This document shows, in pieces, positions 8,017-13,761 of a DNA stretch of 31,336 bases. The position numbers and the translations under genes are program-made. Source of the stretch: Clostridia bacterium. GTDB taxonomy: Bacteria; Bacillota_A; Clostridia; Oscillospirales; UBA929. The first letter of the stretch is position 1; every line of letters starts with the position of its first letter. The notes beneath the pieces are model-generated. The model did not search any database, was not told where the DNA came from, and saw nothing but the letters and a program-made list of their open reading frames with translations. The stretch is from positions 1 to 31,336 of the forward strand of contig BNZR01000006.1 of assembly GCA_026001245.1 (NCBI GenBank), in the 5' to 3' direction.

Positions 8017-8202
8017 AGGTATCTCTCCTTACTTAATTCTCCATGCCTTGGCATGGCATTGTGGGGTTTGCTGGTCTGTGCTATCCACCTCGGTTCATAG
8101 GCCTCACCTCCCTCAAAAAATAACCCTCCATACATATATCAATCGAGACCCCCGATTTCGGACAAGATTTTTAAAAATATTTTTAAACTTTTTCCCGCAC
8201 AC
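8017..8202 (-). promoter_or_regulatory. leader region of the secreted-protein operon, with a mini-ORF and palindromes
   Basis: The gap between the secreted protein and the sigE terminator holds three items. A 5-codon ORF (MNRGG, 8098-8081, minus) has a strong GGGAGGTG ribosome binding site before its ATG. A perfect 16-base palindrome, CCATGCC-TT-GGCATGG (8041-8056), lies between the mini-ORF and the gene. An 18-base AT palindrome (8170-8187) lies further upstream. I found no convincing -35/-10 pair, so the promoter may be non-vegetative. Confidence 0.4.
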
Positions 8203-8229
8203 AAAAAAGCCCCGAATTTCAGGGCTTTT
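8203..8229 (-). terminator. intrinsic terminator after sigE
   Basis: On the minus strand AAAAGCCC and GGGGCTTTTTT form a stem around a short loop, followed directly by the T-run. This is the expected form of a rho-independent terminator, placed 13 bases after the sigE stop. The A-run on the other side would let it also work in the plus direction. Confidence 0.75.
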
Positions 8230-8250
8230 AACTATCCACTATCAACTATC
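8230..8250. repeat. heptanucleotide tandem repeat, three units
   Basis: Three consecutive 7-base units on the plus strand: AACTATC, CACTATC, AACTATC. Read on the minus strand (GATAGTT type), the array supplies the last codons and the TGA stop of sigE. Related heptamer arrays lie at 17533-17560, 24059-24090 and 27675-27709. Confidence 0.7.
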
Positions 8251-8973
8251 CACCGCTCGCGAAATGTCCCTCCGCAGTCTTGATATAATCTTCTTCTCCA
8301 GCCGCGAAATGTACGACTGCGAAATTCCCATTATGTCCGCGACCTCTTTTTGCGTCAGCTCCACCGTGCCGCGCAGGCCGAAGCGCATGGTTATAATCTC
8401 CTGCTCGCGCTCGCTCAACCGCCCCACCGCGTCGCTTAACAGCTCGCGCTCCACGTCCTCCTCCAGCGGGCGCATTACCGAGTCCGGCTCCGTTCCCAAA
8501 ATATCCGACAGCAGCAGCTCGTTGCCGTCGTAATCCGTGTTCAGCGGCTCGTCAATGCTCACCTCGGCGCGTTGGCCGGAGCATTTGCGCAGGTGCATAA
8601 GAATCTCGTTCTCGATACAGCGGGACGCGTAGGTTGCCAGCTTGATATTCTTATCCGGCTTGAACGTGTTGATGGCCTTAATCAGCCCGATTGTGCCGAT
8701 TGAAATCAAATCCTCAACATTCACGCCCGTGTTCTCAAATCGCCGCGCTATGTACACCACCAGCCGCAGATTGCGCTCTATCAGCACCGACTTCACCGCG
8801 TCGTCCTCCGGGTCGTAGCGGCTTATCAGATACTGCTCCTCGTCCTTGGACAGGGGCGGCGGCAAGGTGTCGCTGCCGCCGATGTAAAACAGGCTCTCGA
8901 CGGTGGTAAAGCCCCACCGCGCCTTGGTCGTAAGCCACCACAGCCGTACGCGCTTAAACATTGATAATCTCAT
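8242..8973 (-). CDS. sigE: RNA polymerase sporulation sigma factor sigma-E precursor
   Basis: A 243-residue sigma-70 family protein directing early mother-cell transcription in sporulation. A basic/hydrophobic pro-sequence of about 25-30 residues precedes [19 protein letters not shown], which closely matches the processing region of Bacillus sigma-E. Region 2 contains [33 protein letters not shown] and [15 protein letters not shown]. Region 4 contains [13 protein letters not shown] and the helix-turn-helix [20 protein letters not shown]. The gene starts 4 bases after spoIIGA, with its AGGAGG ribosome binding site inside the spoIIGA stop region. Its last codons fall in a heptamer repeat. Confidence 0.97.
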   Translation of the reverse strand: MRLSMFKRVRLWWLTTKARWGFTTVESLFYIGGSDTLPPPLSKDEEQYLISRYDPEDDAVKSVLIERNLRLVVYIARRFENTGVNVEDLISIGTIGLIKAINTFKPDKNIKLATYASRCIENEILMHLRKCSGQRAEVSIDEPLNTDYDGNELLLSDILGTEPDSVMRPLEEDVERELLSDAVGRLSEREQEIITMRFGLRGTVELTQKEVADIMGISQSYISRLEKKIISRLRRDISRAVDS

Positions 8974-8977
8974 AATA

Positions 8978-9778
8978 TTAACCTCCTATTAAAGCCGAAT
9001 ATGGGTTTTTCGCGGGCATTGGGGTTGGGGAGATGGCCACAAGTGCACGGCTGTCCTCGCCCGCCACGGTTAGCCTGTCGGGGCGAAACGCCAGCAGAAA
9101 GCTTTTCGCGCCGATAGTCTGATAGGGTACCAGCCGGAACATGCCGCCGTTCACGCGCTGGAACAGCCCTATGGGGTTCGACAGCGAGCGTTCGTCCAAC
9201 TGCCGCCGCACCTCGGCGGGTAGCAAGCTCGCCACGCAGGCCGCGTCCGCCACGATTATGGGCTGTCCCGAAACGGGATCGGTCAGGCCGTGGCCCGTAT
9301 CCACCAGCGCGTCAAAGCTCGTCTCGCGGCTGTTCAGCGTCACGCTCACACGGACGATTTTGCTTTTGCCGGCGTGACGCGAAAAGCCTTTCAGCGCAAA
9401 GGTCAGCACAAGATACGCGGCGGCGGCCGTGAGCAACAGCGGCGCTATCGAGATTGTGTGCAGTCCCAACGCGGAAATTGCCCCCGCCAACACAAAACTG
9501 GATACCCAGAACAACAGCAGTCCGCGCCAGAAGTAACGCCCCGCGCCGTAGGCAATCAGCGCGATTGGAACGCTTAGCAACGCCCGAAGCCACACCGCGT
9601 TTAGTGGCTCGAAATCCGGCAACGCCGCCAGTACCGCGCACACCGCGCCGAATCCCGCCGCGACCCCCAGCCGCCATCGCCGAAACGGCAAGCCCGCAAG
9701 CCGCGCCGACAGCAGTAGCAGCAGGTAGTCCAGTATAAGATTCAGCGCGAATACAGAGTCTATGTATACAACTTCCAT
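8978..9778 (-). CDS. spoIIGA: sigma-E processing peptidase SpoIIGA
   Basis: This 266-residue protein has five or so hydrophobic segments in residues 1-130, then a cytoplasmic aspartic-protease-like domain. The catalytic motif is DTGHGLTDP at residues 160-168 (usually DTGN). The later [13 protein letters not shown] and NPYSALIGG blocks are typical of the family. It cleaves the pro-sequence of sigma-E once SpoIIR signals from the forespore. It is directly upstream of its substrate gene. A run of six G sits just before the ATG. Confidence 0.95.
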   Translation of the reverse strand: MEVVYIDSVFALNLILDYLLLLLSARLAGLPFRRWRLGVAAGFGAVCAVLAALPDFEPLNAVWLRALLSVPIALIAYGAGRYFWRGLLLFWVSSFVLAGAISALGLHTISIAPLLLTAAAAYLVLTFALKGFSRHAGKSKIVRVSVTLNSRETSFDALVDTGHGLTDPVSGQPIIVADAACVASLLPAEVRRQLDERSLSNPIGLFQRVNGGMFRLVPYQTIGAKSFLLAFRPDRLTVAGEDSRALVAISPTPMPAKNPYSALIGG

Positions 9779-9794
9779 TATTGCCCCCCTGTTA

Positions 9795-9836
9795 ATTATA
9801 GGGGCTTGACCCTGCGGATTATGTAGAAATCACGAA
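9795..9836 (-). promoter_or_regulatory. spoIIGA: possible spoIIGA promoter with poor -35 and weak Spo0A box
   Basis: A TATAAT lies at 9800-9795 on the minus strand, 17 bases from the ATG, without a recognisable -35 at normal spacing. A sequence TCACGAA at 9830-9836 matches 5 of 7 bases of the Spo0A box TGTCGAA. Spo0A-activated spoIIG promoters in Bacillus are known for abnormal -35 placement, so this fits, but the sequence match is weak. Confidence 0.3.
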
Positions 9837-9842
9837 AGTTAG

Positions 9843-9871
9843 TTGACTTTTCATACATTTTATAGTAAACT
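9843..9871 (+). promoter_or_regulatory. promoter of the pyruvyltransferase/FrhB fusion gene
   Basis: TTGACT (9843-9848) and TAAACT (9866-9871) are 17 bases apart, about 30 bases before the chosen ATG. An alternative -10, TATAGT, is too close (12 bases). The TTG of the -35 box is also an in-frame start codon, but starting there would add 19 residues unrelated to the family. Confidence 0.45.
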
Positions 9872-9899
9872 ATACGCGACTGGCGAAAGGGGCTTAAGA

Positions 9900-12026
9900 A
9901 TGTACGGGATTTTAACGTTTCATCGGGCGCTTAATGCGGGCGCGCTATTGCAGGCCTACGCGTTACAGCAATTTATGTACGGGCTGGGCATGGACAACGC
10001 CGTGGTGGACTACCGCAACGGGTTTATCGAGCGGCAACACCACCCGTTCAAATATTACCGCGAGGACGGCCTTGCCAAATACGCGGGACGCGCCGCGCTG
10101 TTGGGGGGCATACTGGCCAAAAGAGTACGCAAATTCGATGAATTCGTGGCCAAGCATATCCGAACGTCCCAAACCTATAACAATATCTACGCCTTAGAGC
10201 GGGGTTCGTCCCGATTTGACGCGTTTATCGCGGGCAGTGACCAGGTGTTCAGTCATGACTGCGCCCGGTTTGACCCCGCGTACTTCCTCACCTTCGCCCC
10301 GGACTTCAAAAAATTCTCCTATGCCGCAAGCGTCGGGGACAGTATCCCGCAGAAGTTGGCGGGGGAGTTTGAAAAGCGTTTGCAGGGCTTCCCGTTTCTC
10401 TCACTGCGTGAGCCGTACGGCACGGTAGACGCGGAGATCCACGCCGACCCGACATTGCTGTTGCCCCGCGAAAAGTGGGGGACTATCGCCGCGCCGCCCC
10501 GCGAGGACGGCTATGTCTTGCTGTACACCATGCGCCCGTCAACTACGATCTTTGATTATGCCGAAAAGCTTGGGCGCGAAAAGGGCTTGAAAGTCATATG
10601 GCTGTCCGACAAATATTATCAGCGGCACGGCAAAATCGAACACAAAACGGCGGTATCGCCGGATGAATTGCTGGGGTGGGTGCAAAACGCGTCATATGTC
10701 GTGACAAACTCATTCCACGGCACGGTGTTTTCTGTGATATTCAGGCGGCAATTCTATTCGGAAGCACCGCAGGGCAAGGCCAAGCGCATTACGGGACTGC
10801 TGAATTTGTTGGGATTGCAAGCCCGCACCGCCGCGCCGATTGACGCGCCGATAGATTGGCAGGCTGTGGACGAGCGGCTGGAGGTCGAGCGCGAACGTTC
10901 GCGGCAATACCTGCTTAAAATCAAGGCCAACACGGTGTTTGACCCCAAGCCCGTTGTGGAGCGCGATAAATGCTGTGGTTGCCGCGCCTGTCAGCAAATC
11001 TGCCCGGCGAATTGCGTACACATGGAGCGCGGCGACAACGGGTTTGACTTCCCGGTTATCGACACGGCGAAGTGTACGAACTGCGGGGCTTGCCGCCGGG
11101 CTTGCCCTGTCGGGAAAACGCCGGACGGGGCGCGGGGCGAGGTCTGGGCGGGCTTTGCGCAGGACGCGGAGATTCGGCGCCGTTCATCGTCAGGCGGTAT
11201 GTTCACGCTGTTGGCGCAGGAGGTAATTCGGCAGGGCGGCGCGGTGTTCGGCTGTGTGCTGGACAAGGATTTGACCGTGCGGCATGTCCTCGCCGAAAAC
11301 GCGGAAGAGCTTGCGGCAATGCGCGGCTCGAAGTACGTCCAAAGCGACACGGGGGACACGTTTGGGCAGACGAAAGCCCTGCTAAAGGCAGGGCGGCATG
11401 TGCTGTATTCGGGACTGCCCTGCCAAATAGCGGGGCTGAAAGGCTATCTTGGCAAGGATTTTGAAAACCTGCTGACGGTGGATTTGCTGTGTTACGGCGT
11501 ACCATCGCCGCTGGTTTTCAAGCGTCACATGGCCGAAAAAAACGCCGTGAGCGTCAACTTTCGCGACAAATCGCTGTACGGGTGGCACGCCGCCACAAGC
11601 TACACGCTGAAAGACGGCACAAAGCTACCCGCAATCAACCCGGCGTACGACCCGTTTATGCACGGCTTTTTCACCAACGTCTATATCCGCGACTGTTGCG
11701 TGAACTGCGCGTACGCCTGTGACAGCCGCGTTTCGGACATCACGCTGGGGGATTTTTGGGACATCGACAAACGCCGCGACGATGTGCCGAGCGACGGCGT
11801 GTCGGTGGTGTTGGCCAACACCTCGCAGGGCGCGGCGTTCTTGGAACGACTGCCCGGAACAAAGCTGATTTCGGAACAATTCAAACCGATAACGCACGGC
11901 AATCGCATAAAAAACCCGAGAACAGATCAGTTTTTCGAGGATTTTGACAATCTGCTGTGGAATCAGGTCGTGGAGAAATATTTGCGCCCCAAGCTTTACG
12001 CTATTCGCCGATTGTTGCGCCGCTGA
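9900..12026 (+). CDS. polysaccharide pyruvyltransferase fused to FrhB-type iron-sulfur domain
   Basis: A 708-residue two-part protein, with the ATG at 9900 preceded by GAAAGGGG. Residues 1 to about 340 are a PS_pyruv_trans domain: it begins MYGILTFHRALNAGALLQAYAL and contains DAFIAGSDQVF and VTNSFHGTVFSV. Residues 355-405 carry two CxxCxxCxxxCP clusters (C358/361/364/368 and C392/395/398/402) that would bind two [4Fe-4S] centres. The rest is a coenzyme-F420 hydrogenase/dehydrogenase beta-subunit domain with SSGGMFTLL, SGLPCQIAGLK and ITLGDFWDI. Such FrhB-like proteins occur in surface-polysaccharide clusters of non-methanogens, but the electron acceptor is unknown. The gene stands alone, divergent from spoIIGA. 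Its end overlaps the next gene by 26 bases tail to tail. Confidence 0.88.
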   Translation: MYGILTFHRALNAGALLQAYALQQFMYGLGMDNAVVDYRNGFIERQHHPFKYYREDGLAKYAGRAALLGGILAKRVRKFDEFVAKHIRTSQTYNNIYALERGSSRFDAFIAGSDQVFSHDCARFDPAYFLTFAPDFKKFSYAASVGDSIPQKLAGEFEKRLQGFPFLSLREPYGTVDAEIHADPTLLLPREKWGTIAAPPREDGYVLLYTMRPSTTIFDYAEKLGREKGLKVIWLSDKYYQRHGKIEHKTAVSPDELLGWVQNASYVVTNSFHGTVFSVIFRRQFYSEAPQGKAKRITGLLNLLGLQARTAAPIDAPIDWQAVDERLEVERERSRQYLLKIKANTVFDPKPVVERDKCCGCRACQQICPANCVHMERGDNGFDFPVIDTAKCTNCGACRRACPVGKTPDGARGEVWAGFAQDAEIRRRSSSGGMFTLLAQEVIRQGGAVFGCVLDKDLTVRHVLAENAEELAAMRGSKYVQSDTGDTFGQTKALLKAGRHVLYSGLPCQIAGLKGYLGKDFENLLTVDLLCYGVPSPLVFKRHMAEKNAVSVNFRDKSLYGWHAATSYTLKDGTKLPAINPAYDPFMHGFFTNVYIRDCCVNCAYACDSRVSDITLGDFWDIDKRRDDVPSDGVSVVLANTSQGAAFLERLPGTKLISEQFKPITHGNRIKNPRTDQFFEDFDNLLWNQVVEKYLRPKLYAIRRLLRR

Positions 12027-12573
12027 ACTCGCAGGTAACCACGCGCCGCCCGTCGGCTAAAATCTCCGCGTGGAGCGGGACAAGCGTCGCCGCGTCAAGC
12101 CACACCTGCCGCTGTACGGTTTTGCCGTTTTCAAGCGCGGTATACGTTATCTGATTGCAAGCAACGCCGTTTAAATCGGCGCGCCCGCTCTCGGCGGCGC
12201 GTCCCTCCCGCAGTGCGCGGACGACTGACACCGCCGCGTCGCAGGGGGTCATGGCACTGCCGTCCAGCCGCCCCAGCTCCAAAATCAGGCCGTCGTAGAC
12301 CAGCGAGGTCTGCGTTGCGCCAACGCGGGCGGTGATACCCGCAATTTCCTTGGGTTCTAAGACTTTTATCGTGGCTGAGCCGTCCGCCGCGCCGCTGTAG
12401 GCCACGGTGAAGTCGCAAACGCGGTCGCCAAAGTCCGCGCTAATGCGAACCTCGGCGGAAAAGGCCGAGGCGGCAAAAGCCTGCCGCGCCGCAGTAGGAA
12501 TATCCACACTCTGCGGAGCTGAACAAGCGGTTAAAAAGGCCAAAAAGACACAAATCAATAATATTCTGCGCAA
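12001..12573 (-). CDS. lipoprotein, LolA-like outer-surface protein of unknown function
   Basis: About 190 residues with a lipoprotein signal (RRILLICVFLAFLTAC). The remainder resembles LolA/LolB-like folds in Firmicutes: successive strands such as VRISADFGDRVCDFTVAYSG, TSLVYDGLILELGRLDG and QRQVWLDAATLVPLHAEILA. The last of these reads like the usual 'VWLDxxTxLPLxxE' strand. A TTG at 12573 is favoured because AGAGGA then lies about 9 bases upstream; a GTG at 12582 would sit too close. The ribosome binding site is part of a perfect hairpin. The stop lies inside the end of the convergent fusion gene. Confidence 0.65.
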   Translation of the reverse strand: MRRILLICVFLAFLTACSAPQSVDIPTAARQAFAASAFSAEVRISADFGDRVCDFTVAYSGAADGSATIKVLEPKEIAGITARVGATQTSLVYDGLILELGRLDGSAMTPCDAAVSVVRALREGRAAESGRADLNGVACNQITYTALENGKTVQRQVWLDAATLVPLHAEILADGRRVVTCEFSGATIGE

Positions 12574-12581
12574 AAACAACA

Positions 12582-12613
12582 CGTCCTCTCATACTAATTG
12601 ATATGAGAGGACG
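12582..12613 (-). terminator. 12-bp perfect hairpin between acpS and the lipoprotein gene
   Basis: CGTCCTCTCATA pairs perfectly with TATGAGAGGACG around an 8-base loop. On the minus strand it follows the acpS stop and is trailed by TGTTGTTTTT, so it may terminate acpS transcripts. Its 3' arm also contains the AGAGGA that would serve as ribosome binding site for the lipoprotein. On the plus strand it is followed by CCTTTTTATT. Confidence 0.5.
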
Positions 12614-12620
12614 CGCCTTT

Positions 12621-12941
12621 TTATTCTGCCATTGCAACCGCGACTGCGGTTGTTTTGTCGTGCGAGATACTAATTGAAAACCGCTGTCCGTTGCAATCCG
12701 CCACGGGTTGCCCGGAGGGCAGGTGCGTTATCGCGATGTCACGCGGGTTCAGGCCGAACAGACCTATCCCCAAGGCTTTTGCCACGGCCTCCTTGGCGCA
12801 GAACAATCCCGCCGCCGACTGCAAGTTTTTCTTTTTGGAAAGATACTCGCGCTCGTAGTCGGTGAACACGCGCTGGACAAAACGCGGGCTGGCCATGGGG
12901 CGGCGCATGCGCTCGATTTCAAGCAAATCAACGCCAATCAT
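12621..12941 (-). CDS. acpS: holo-[acyl-carrier-protein] synthase
   Basis: A 106-residue phosphopantetheinyl transferase of the AcpS family, which moves 4'-phosphopantetheine from CoA to acyl carrier protein. The N-terminus IGVDLLEIERM has the catalytic/magnesium aspartate. FCAKEAVAKALGIGL carries the second metal-binding glutamate, and ISISHDKTTAVAVAMAE is the C-terminal strand. It is slightly short for the family (about 120) but has all core motifs. Its ATG overlaps the stop of the upstream DUF6106-like gene by 4 bases, so the two are translationally coupled. Confidence 0.93.
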   Translation of the reverse strand: MIGVDLLEIERMRRPMASPRFVQRVFTDYEREYLSKKKNLQSAAGLFCAKEAVAKALGIGLFGLNPRDIAITHLPSGQPVADCNGQRFSISISHDKTTAVAVAMAE

Positions 12942-13450
12942 TTAAACAGGCGGTGGTTGTAGATTTTCATCGCCTCGATTATGCGGTCGTTGGGCTGGAA
13001 AATCAATAGTAGCTTGCCGCCGCCGTTTTTCATGGGCGTGACGGCGAACATGCGATCCGGGTTACTGCCCGCCGCGTCGAACTTCTTGGCGAAGGTGACG
13101 TTGCGATAAGGCTCGAAGTTTTCCGCGTTGTAGGGCGCGAACACCTCAAAGTTGCGCACGTCCACGGTGGTTATGCGCTTGCGCTTACTGCGGCCGAGTA
13201 TCCGGTCGATGTCTATCTCGCCGTTGGTAAGAATGTACTCGAACTCCACAACCTGATTGCGAATAAGCCACCAGATTAAGAATCCGCCGCCCGCCACAAG
13301 AAACGGCAGTAGCGTGCCAAGCAGTTCCCCCGCGAACGCCATCAAAGCGACGATAACGGTCAGCAGAATCAGCACGTACAGCACAGCCTGAAGATACTGC
13401 GCCGCCCCGCGCTTGCGGGTTACCAGGACTTCAATGAAAATATCAGCCAT
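12938..13450 (-). CDS. DUF6106-like membrane protein
   Basis: This 170-residue protein has two adjacent hydrophobic helices (residues about 20-65) after MADIFIEVLVTRKR. A cytoplasmic beta-rich domain follows, with VVEFEYILTNGEIDIDRILG and RKRITTVDVRNFEVFAPYN. The layout and the phrases YxLTNGEIDIDxI and FxVFAP match the DUF6106 family of Clostridia, whose function is unknown. It resembles a short PH-like domain with a membrane anchor. It starts next to the RNA module at 13464-13751 and is coupled to acpS. No strong ribosome binding site is seen beyond GGGGGAATTTTAA before the ATG. Confidence 0.7.
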   Translation of the reverse strand: MADIFIEVLVTRKRGAAQYLQAVLYVLILLTVIVALMAFAGELLGTLLPFLVAGGGFLIWWLIRNQVVEFEYILTNGEIDIDRILGRSKRKRITTVDVRNFEVFAPYNAENFEPYRNVTFAKKFDAAGSNPDRMFAVTPMKNGGGKLLLIFQPNDRIIEAMKIYNHRLFK

Positions 13451-13463
13451 TTAAAATTCCCCC

Positions 13464-13492
13464 TTGACAGATGAGCTTTCTAGTGTTATAAT
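13464..13492 (+). promoter_or_regulatory. perfect consensus sigma-A promoter reading into the intergenic module
   Basis: TTGACA (13464-13469), a 17-base spacer and TATAAT (13487-13492) are an exact vegetative consensus. Transcription should start near 13499. No plus-strand protein gene follows for 6 kb, so the product must be an RNA. Confidence 0.85.
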
Positions 13493-13498
13493 GATGTT

Positions 13499-13618
13499 GT
13501 GATGGAGATTAAGTTCCCATCGCGAGGGGCGCAACCTCCTTCCTAGGCGGTCAGCTCCGGATGCTTATAGTGAACGGTCTATTTTCTAGAGCCGCCACCT
13601 GCCGGGGTGGCGGTTTTG
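13499..13618 (+). ncRNA. predicted antisense/small RNA of about 120 nt
   Basis: The RNA is bounded by a perfect promoter and an intrinsic terminator. It is complementary to the 3' part of the 32-codon ORF on the minus strand and to the sequence after it. It contains AACCTCCTTCC, an anti-Shine-Dalgarno-like stretch. Eight bases of it could also pair with the ORF's AAGGAGGT. The arrangement resembles 3'-overlapping antisense antitoxins such as RatA. The identity as an antitoxin is inference. No 6S, tmRNA, SRP or RNase P signature is visible. Confidence 0.6.
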
Positions 13619-13677
13619 CGTTTCACGTCGATTGTCACCGTAAAGGATCCAATCTTAATTACTAAGCGAAATTCCAT
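13579..13677 (-). CDS. 32-residue small protein in the inverted-repeat module
   Basis: The ATG at 13677 follows AAAGGAGGTGA, a near-perfect complement of the 16S rRNA tail, with 8 bases between the GGAGG core and the start codon. The peptide starts MEFRLVIKIGSFTVTIDVKR, alternating hydrophobic and polar residues, then has a basic Gly-rich tail encoded by the terminator of the opposite-strand RNA. It is not a classic single-helix holin-like toxin, so a membrane or amyloid-like beta mode of action is only a guess. No promoter of its own is clear; read-through from rnj could transcribe it. Confidence 0.5.
   Translation of the reverse strand: MEFRLVIKIGSFTVTIDVKRKTATPAGGGSRK
13592..13617 (+). 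terminator. intrinsic terminator of the plus-strand small RNA
   Basis: CCGCCACC and GGTGGCGG form an 8-bp GC stem with a 6-base loop, followed by TTTTGCGTTT. It lies about 95 bases from the predicted start site. It overlaps the last third of the opposite small ORF. Confidence 0.75.
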
Positions 13678-13761
13678 GGTTTTCACCTCCTTTGCAGAAG
13701 GATAATCGCCAACCGCTGCACCCTCTCACGATGGAAACTTAATCTCCATCAAGTCAAAGCT

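Larger units (their letters stand above)
13500..13751. repeat. about 29-bp inverted repeats framing the RNA module
   Basis: The left arm (13500-13529) and right arm (13722-13751) are near-perfect inverted repeats differing at three positions. Each arm is itself a small palindrome, GATGG-N11-CCATC. The left arm starts at the predicted transcription start site of the plus-strand RNA. The right arm ends 11 bases from the rnj stop codon. Confidence 0.8.

Noticed and set aside
8230..8250. Heptamer arrays as CRISPR
   Set aside because: Units are 7 bases without spacers, and no cas genes are present.
7949..8533. 194-residue open frame on the plus strand
   Set aside because: It crosses the sigE terminator and the end of sigE on the opposite strand. 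The Ser/Arg-rich product is typical of antisense of a coding region.
13592..13617. Hairpin as the terminator of rnj
   Set aside because: Its T-run is on the plus strand, opposite to rnj, and it overlaps the small ORF.
13499..13751. 6S RNA, tmRNA, SRP or RNase P RNA
   Set aside because: The long terminal stem suggested 6S RNA, but there is no central-bubble layout that I can draw, and none of the conserved core sequences of the others is present.
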